Source: Pleurotus djamor
Lineage: Eukaryota; Basidiomycota; Agaricomycetes; Agaricales; Pleurotaceae
DNA: 63,723 nt
Reading direction: 5' to 3'
Assembly (NCBI GenBank): GCA_029747585.1
Contig: JAPEVF010000086.1
Span: 1-63,723 of the forward strand
The position numbers were made by a program, and so were the translations under genes. The notes beneath the pieces are model-generated. The model was not told the origin of the DNA and did no database searches. It saw only the letters and a list, made by a program, of their open reading frames with translations. This document shows positions 57,677 through 63,723 of the stretch, piece after piece (position 1 is the first letter of the stretch; every line of letters starts with the position of its first letter).

Positions 57677-59613
57677 TCACATAAACGAGCCGCTGAATGA
57701 CCCAATGTTGCTCATTAAGTCGATGTCGTCTGAAACCCCCGGTTTCGTACGCCCCTTCAGTCGGCGCTCTTTGCGCTCCGCAGGAGGCAGATAGCGTCTG
57801 GGTCGAGGGCCCGCTGGGTGGTCCGTGACAATTTCAACCGACTGCGAGGCAGCCGGAGTCTCGGCTTCAGGCGTAAAGCCAATGACGTCGAATGGGAGGA
57901 GAACGACATTGTACTGAAGTGAACAAGGTTAACGGGCGCAAAAGCAAAAATGAGAGGTGAAAAAAAAATCCTAGCGGAAGGATTGAAATTACGTACCTCG
58001 ATTGTGACGAGTGAAAAATCACTCGAGGGCTGCAACTCCTTCGACAAGTGTATTTCTCCCTCAAACTTCCTCACAGCGCCCCAACTTCCTCTCCCATCGC
58101 CGCCACTGCAGGGGAAAGCTTTCCAAACCGCCGACTCCACGTCATCCACCGACGTCTGTATCGGGACTCTCTTGTTCCCTAACGTACGGGATGTAAGAGA
58201 AAAGGTAATTTCTCTACGTAACCGTACGTCTATTGCTTGGGAAGAAGCCAGCAGATCGAGAGCTTGTGAATCCAAACTTGTGATGGTGAGGTGACAAGGT
58301 ATCACTGTACCACGGGTGTACGATAACTGGGAAGAAGTAGGCAAGGGGTAAGTGAGGATGTAACGGATACGTCAAAATGTGAAGAGATAGCATGTCGCCA
58401 CCGCGGTTCGCAAAAAANCTTTGTCTCGCACAATCTGGCAATACGGGCCTTGCGGGCAGGGAAAGAGACTCACGGGATTTGAAAGTGAGAGCTGTCGAAA
58501 GAGATTAGGATTTATTACATCCATGGGAGGCGCACGAGGGAAGAGTTGCACTCACCACACATTGTACCTCTGCCGGACGAGAGTTAAAAACTTTCCCTCG
58601 AATCGTAACATGCTCCAGCGTAAGCCACTCTTCATTTGGAGAGTCACTTGGCCCTAATAAAGACGTATTCGAGAGGTAAGCTTGCCGACGCAGTGGCGGT
58701 AGACGCTTGGCCACAATTCTGGGAATATGGGCGACCATCGTCCGGATTCTAGAGAATGGACACAACCAGCAACCAATGAGTGTGAGTGATCCATGCCCGA
58801 CATCGCCATTATTGAAAAGCATACTTGAGATCAGTTCTGAATTTGCCCTTTACTATCCTCATCTCAACGTCGTATTGAATGTTACCATTTAGGCCCTTTT
58901 CCAGAAAAGTATGTGGGAGGTGTGACGCAAGGCAACCTGGGGTAGTGATGCTTCCGCCGGAGGGAAAGGGGAAGCAGAAAGGGAAGGTGTATTCTCCGGG
59001 AGTAAGTTTTCCGTCTTTCATCGACGAAACGGACGCCGAGTTGAGCGCGTGGAGAGGGTGCAACCGATCCCAGATTGTATTGGAGACGTCCAGGAAAGTC
59101 AGGACGTGGGTCTGCGCTCCTGAACCAGTAAGAAGTTTGCCTCGCACCTATCACACATACAATTAGTAGATTCTCTGCTAGGAGGTCCGGAAACGAGCTT
59201 ACCGCTACTTTGATAGCCTGAACGGACTCTTCTTTTTCCAGATTTAATATGACACTTCCTTGGACGTTGTCACCTTCTAAAAACAGGGGCTGGCTTTGGG
59301 TTGATGTGGCTCTGCTCAGCAGGGTGAAGGTGATCTTCTTGGAGTCGAGGAAAAACTGGTGCGAGATGCGCGCATCTTGACTATCGGTTGCATCGGGGGA
59401 GTGTGGGGGAGGTGATACTGCTTGTTCAAAAGACGGGGGTAGGATGCTATGAGGCCGGTAGTTGGGTGGTGGCTCCAGTCGATCGGGGTTCTCGGGAGTT
59501 GGATGGCCCAGGAGCATGTCCCCGCCCATGTATGAATGATACGAGGGACATGGTTGTCGGCCAGTTATGGTGAGTTGAGAGTCTGTGGAGAAGCGTAGGT
59601 GTGAGCGAGGCAT
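57677..59613 (-). CDS. arrestin-like protein
   Basis: The ATG at 59613 (MPRSHLRFSTDSQLTITG) leads to a Pro/Ser-rich segment, then the arrestin N-domain: FTLLSRATSTQSQPLFLEGD, VQGSVILNLEKEESVQAIKV, then RGKLLTGSGAQTHVLTFLDV, LTPGEYTFPFCFPFPSGG (the PxxYxFPF signature) and YDVEMRIVKGKF. The C-domain (from about 58700) contains RGTVIPCHLTITSLDSQAL, REITFSLTSRTLG and, after an intron, YNVVLLPFDVIGF. The stop is at 57677. About 540 residues over several exons. The N at 58418 lies inside a short exon, so that joint is uncertain. No PPxY motif is obvious by eye, unlike Rod1/Art4-type adaptors. The likely role is cargo selection in endocytosis, inferred from the family. Confidence 0.75.
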
Positions 59614-60345
59614 GTTCCGATATTGGTGGATATGTTGTGCATCGATGAATTTATAGGATTTGGATCGTTTATTGTCTGTATCTTTGCAAATGGACGAAAC
59701 GCGAAGTTGTTGGTGTCAAGGGGCGGTTGTGGTTGTGAGCCGCCGGTATGTTTATTGTCTGAGTCTTGGACCCTGCGACACGTTACTTGCTTCACTTAAG
59801 TTGGAACTCGCCCGGGTCATGCGCCATCGATGCTATGATCTCACACCCGTATCTAAGCTGAATGTGTTCGAGTATGTTTGGGAAGCACCCATGCCGCATA
59901 ACCACTTCTACGCACCAGGCTGGAAAGGAAGTCAGCTCTGGGTCACCATTGAAGGAAGGAGGCGTTGAACAACGCACTGGTTTCATCCTACTACCTCAAT
60001 CTGCATCATCTGAGGGGACGTTGGATGAATGGACTGGGATGAATCGTATTTGGTTAGTTCACTTCCGTTGAACCAACGAAGTTTGTGTTGTGGGGACACA
60101 AACTCCGATGGGTGTGCTTTGGGGCTCATAAGGAGGCGTAGCAGCGTTGAGTGTTCCTGAGAAACTCGGAAAATGACCGAAACATTAAGCTAGCCATTTA
60201 GCGAACGGTCAAGAAAAGTGGCAACGAAGTGCGGGGGACGGTGAAGAGAGTTCCGCGGAAGCATGGATCAGGTCTCGGAGAGGCGTGGGAAACATATGCC
60301 TCATCGAGGAGGCCACTCACATCCTTCCTCCAAGTTCAGCAAAAA
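59614..60345. promoter_or_regulatory. divergent promoter region, arrestin-like / DBP10
   Basis: About 730 nt between the start codons at 59613 (minus) and 60346 (plus). No gene of its own is supported; the open frame at 59660-59968 has no recognisable content. Confidence 0.4.
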
Positions 60346-63345
60346 ATGTCTGCACGGAAACGTCAGTATGAAAGTGATTCGGACGATGAATCCGTCGCTG
60401 GACCTTCCAGGTTGTCGGACGACGACCAAGACATTGATATCTCCTCTGCATTGACCAAGTCCAAGCTCCCCCAGAACGATGAACAATTTTCAGACGAAGA
60501 AGGCGACAGTGACGATGACGACGACGCCCTCAACGAGCTGATCTCCAAGTCCATCGCAAAGCGCAACATCAAAAGTGGGACTGAGATGATCAAGAAGGTC
60601 AAGGGGAAAGCCAAGATGGTGAAGGGGGAAGTTGGAGGAGGCAGCTTCCAGAGCATGGGTGCGTACCATTATGGATGCATATCTCGTCGTACTGAGACTA
60701 GAATTCATACAGGCCTGCATCCATCGCTCTTGCGATCCTTGACCTTGCAAGGCTTTCGTATCCCTACCCCGATCCAGCGACTGTCAATCCCTCTCTTACT
60801 TTCAAATCCTCCACGAGACTTGGTAGGAATGGCCAGAACTGGCTCAGGAAAATCTTTGGCCTACATGATTCCATTGGTGCAACGACTTGGTGCCCGCCAT
60901 TCTACCACGTTTGGTGCAAGAGCTTTAATCCTCATACCTACGCGAGAGTTGGCGCTGCAGATCCTCAAAGTCGGCAAGGAGCTGACTAGAGGTTGGCATA
61001 GTAGCCAGGGAGATCATGCTGGTGATAGCAAGGACACAGACGACGCCAAGAAAGGCCAAAATCTTCGATGGGGGCTCATTGTCGGTGGTGAGGGCTTGGA
61101 CGAGCAGTTCGAGATGATAACAAGCAATCCTGATGTGTAAGTTCATTTGTTTCCAATTCAAACATAGCTCGTCCTGACCACGACCAAAGAATCATCGCGA
61201 CTCCTGGTCGACTTCTGCATCTCATTGTCGAAATGAATCTTGACTTGAAGTCTGTCCAGTACCTGGTCTTTGACGAAGCTGATCGACTATTCGAGATGGG
61301 TTTCGAAACAGCCTTGACAGAAATTATCCAACGCCTTCCAACACATCGGCAAACACTCCTCTTCTCCGCTACTCTCCCAAAATCCCTCGTAGAATTCGCC
61401 AAAGCTGGCTTACAGGATCCTAAGCTCGTGCGTTTGGACGCAGAGAGCAAAATTAGCTCCGACTTGAAAATGGCGTTCTTTTCGGTAAAACAAGCTGAGA
61501 AGGATGCGTGTCTCATTGCTCTGCTTCGTGATGTGATCAAGGTTCCACTAGGGAAACCAGAGATGCCAGAAAAGGATACGGAAGATAAGAAGAAAAAGGG
61601 AAAAGCTTCGAGGAAAGATCACGCTACGGCACCTCACCAGACTCTGATATTTGCTGCTACGAAGCATCACGTCGAGTATCTGACCAATCTCCTNTCTACC
61701 GCTGGTTATGCAGTCTCGCACATCTACGGGTCACTCGACCAAGCCGCCCGTACGCATCAAATGGACTTGTTCCGGCGTGGAATGACNAATNTCCTTGTCG
61801 TGACGGACGTCGCTGCTCGCGGTATCGATATCCCTGTTCTAGAGAACGTCGTCAACTTTGACTTCCCGCAAGGTGCGCGTGTCTTCGTCCATCGTGTTGG
61901 TCGCACAGCGCGTGCAGGTCGGCAAGGATGGGCTTGGTCNTTCGTCACCAACAACGAACTNCCGTATCTCNTGGANCTNCANCTNTTCCTNGGACGCCCN
62001 TTGAAGAGCGAGGTCACGGATGATGGCGACCATGTCTACACAGAGTCTCTTATNCTTGGCACCTTCACTCGAGAGCAGACCGATGAGGATATAGAATACC
62101 TTCGAAGCTTGGAAGACATCAATCACTCCTTACCTTCACTCAGGGAGGTGATGAAACGNGGACATGCGATGTACGAACGGAGCCGCGGCAAGGCCAGTCC
62201 GGCGAGCTACAAACGGGCGAAGGAGATGACGAAAGAGAAGAAATGGATGCTTGCCGGTGCNGAGAGTGGTGTACACCCAGTCCTTCTCCGTGGGTCGGAT
62301 GCACAGGAAAAACGAAAGAAAGAAGACCAGAGACAGGCNCTGTTACGAGCTGTCAATTCTTTCCAGCCTTCTGAAACNGTGCTGGAGATTGGGACAAAAG
62401 GAAATGCGGCGACGGCTGCCCTCATGAAGGATCGCAGGAAGGCTCTTGACAAATCTAGGCAAAGGGCGTTGATTCCAGCACCTATAGCAGTAGAGGGTGA
62501 CAGTGATGAGGAAGACGGCGACGAAGACAGGCCTCGACAGGCCTTGGAGCTCGCTAATNAAGATGAAATAAATGTACGGTTTTCCTGCCTAATTAACTNT
62601 TCTATTCCCTNTGATGAAAATCTATACCAGTCTGCCTTCAAGCTCGACCAGTCTAGCTACCGTGATAATGAGTTCTACATGTCGCATTACCAAAAAGACG
62701 CTACAACAGAGAAAGGGTAAGTCGACCTTCTCATCTTTTGGCTGCCCATGTCCTCACTTTTCGCGAAATAGGTATTCTCTGACGGACGGCGCTTCGTTCG
62801 TCGAGCAGGCACGAGGAGCAACATTCGATCTCACAGGCGACGAGGGTGTTGCTGACCGCAAGCGTCGACAACTCACTTGGGACAAGAAGAAAAAGAAATT
62901 CATCAAAGGCGATGGTGTCGGCGCTGACAACGTCAAGCTCGTCAAAACCGAAAGTGGCACCAAGCTCCCCGCGACATATCGAAGCGGTCGNTTTGATGAG
63001 TGGAAAGCCAAGGCTCGCGTTGACATTCCGAGAGTTGGGGAGGCTGAGAATGACGTTACCTCGAATCGTTTCATAGGACGNGGGAACAAACGGTTCAAAC
63101 ATAACAAGACCGTTGAAGCGAAGCCNCTCGACAAACTCAGCAANGACTATGATCGGAAANTTCGACAGATCAAGAAGAAACAAGAGAAATCTGTTGGTGA
63201 ATCAGAGGCGTCTCCCGCGAAGAAAGGCAACAAGAGATTCGGTGCCCGGTCGCAAGGCAAATCNATGGGTAGAGTCAAGACGGAACTCAAGACNGTCGAT
63301 CANATACGCAAACACAGAAAAATCGACCGACAACAAAAGGTCTAA
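60346..63345 (+). CDS. DBP10: DEAD-box ATP-dependent RNA helicase Dbp10
   Basis: The ATG at 60346 (AAAAAATGTC context) starts [15 protein letters not shown] and an acidic N-terminus. Helicase motifs in order: GFRIPTPIQ (Q), MARTGSGKS (I), PTRELALQ (Ia), [10 protein letters not shown] (Ib), [13 protein letters not shown] (II), [10 protein letters not shown] (III), [13 protein letters not shown] (IV), [13 protein letters not shown] (V) and [14 protein letters not shown] (VI). The C-terminal DBP10CT-type region is [20 protein letters not shown] and [20 protein letters not shown], then a Lys/Arg-rich tail to 63345. About 920 residues. Introns at about 60659-60712, 61138-61190, 62717-62771, and perhaps 62573-62631. 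More than twenty N bases fall in the second half, yet the frame holds, so they are substitutions rather than gaps. Acts in 60S ribosome assembly in the nucleolus. Confidence 0.93.
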
Positions 63346-63464
63346 AAACTCNTAGGCCAAGTAAACGAGGCAGACGATAAACNGCCTNCTTCGNTTGTTT
63401 ATATCTTTTNTATCTTCTTTGCTATTAAATGTTGTGTAGAGGTTGCTTACTCTCGTGGTAAAAG

Positions 63465-63723
63465 TCATGATGCATCGGAGTACTCCCATTTCGCACCACT
63501 GCCTGGTATGGTCTTACTCTCGGGGTCTTCGAGGAGATCAACACCAACNCTGCGTAATGCATTAACGCACCACTCGGGATAGCCGTTGTCTCCGAAGTAG
63601 GCTTTGAAGAAGGTTTTGAGGTATTGGGGGAATGTGCCGGCGATGATTGCGTCTCTNNNACGACCCATNACCTGAGCTTGGAAGACGATGTTGTGTTGAG
63701 TCAGGGCTAGAAGGTGNAGTTCA
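63465..63723 (-). CDS. tRNA-guanine (queuine) transglycosylase, C-terminal part only
   Basis: Minus-strand reading enters from the right edge: LLALTQHNIVFQAQVMGR, then RDAIIAGTFPQYLKTFFKAY, FGDNGYPEWCVNALR and VGVDLLEDP, with the stop at 63465. HNxxFQxQxM followed by RxAIIxGxFPxYxxxF and PxWxxxAL is the end of the eukaryotic catalytic subunit (QTRT1). The N-terminal TIM barrel with the catalytic aspartates lies beyond 63723. Three consecutive Ns at 63658-63660 and others make single residues unsure. It converges with DBP10, with 119 nt between the stop codons. Confidence 0.8.
   Translation of the reverse strand, partial: EXHLLALTQHNIVFQAQXMGRXRDAIIAGTFPQYLKTFFKAYFGDNGYPEWCVNALRXVGVDLLEDPESKTIPGSGAKWEYSDAS

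Noticed and set aside
59660..59968. 102-codon plus-strand open frame between arrestin-like and DBP10
   Set aside because: It has no recognisable domain and sits in a divergent promoter region.

Overview
The window reads as nuclear DNA of a filamentous basidiomycete, most likely an agaricomycete. Protein-coding genes on both strands are split by many 45-70 nt GT-AG introns. Several families are typical of mushroom-forming fungi: a flavin halogenase, 7-TM membrane proteins, degenerate kinase-like genes, secreted PEBP and KNH-like proteins, and CACTA Tnp2 elements. Ambiguous bases (N) are scattered and become dense after about 61.69 kb, so sequence quality is lowest at the right edge.

Layout. 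0-9.4 kb: a possible gene fragment at the left edge, a secreted protein of unknown function, a pseudokinase-like gene flanked by two copies of a roughly 185 bp repeat, and a P-loop NTPase resembling retrotransposon-hot-spot/Crinkler-type proteins. 9.7-30 kb: a biosynthetic gene cluster with a flavin-dependent halogenase, an MFS exporter, a KS-thioester reductase-AT-ACP megasynthase, a FAD aromatic hydroxylase, a 7-TM protein, and an adenylation-ACP-KS-AT megasynthase. 30-32.2 kb: a tandem pair of secreted PEBP genes. 32.6-39.4 kb: housekeeping genes (ZNHIT2-like, Aurora kinase, mitochondrial processing peptidase beta, proteasome ATPase RPT5). The RPT5 gene breaks off inside its ATPase domain. 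39.4-52.7 kb: a repeat- and transposon-rich block with a full-length CACTA Tnp2 transposase, a RING-finger gene, an unrecognised gene, a 24 bp-arm hairpin and a decayed BTB gene. 52.7-63.7 kb: conserved genes again (RNase H1 N-domain protein, DASH subunit Duo1, KNH-like secreted protein, arrestin-like protein, DEAD-box helicase Dbp10, and the 3' end of a tRNA-guanine transglycosylase).

How the cluster may work (inference). One synthase has an adenylation domain, ACP and KS but a dead-looking AT and no release domain. The other has KS, a reductase, AT and ACP but no loading domain. Together they contain one full set of parts: carboxylic acid activation, chain extension, and NAD(P)H-dependent release as an aldehyde or alcohol. 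The FAD hydroxylase and halogenase would tailor an aromatic product, and the MFS protein would export it. The order KS-TR-AT-ACP, with the reductase in the middle and the AT moved behind it, is the most unusual thing in the window.
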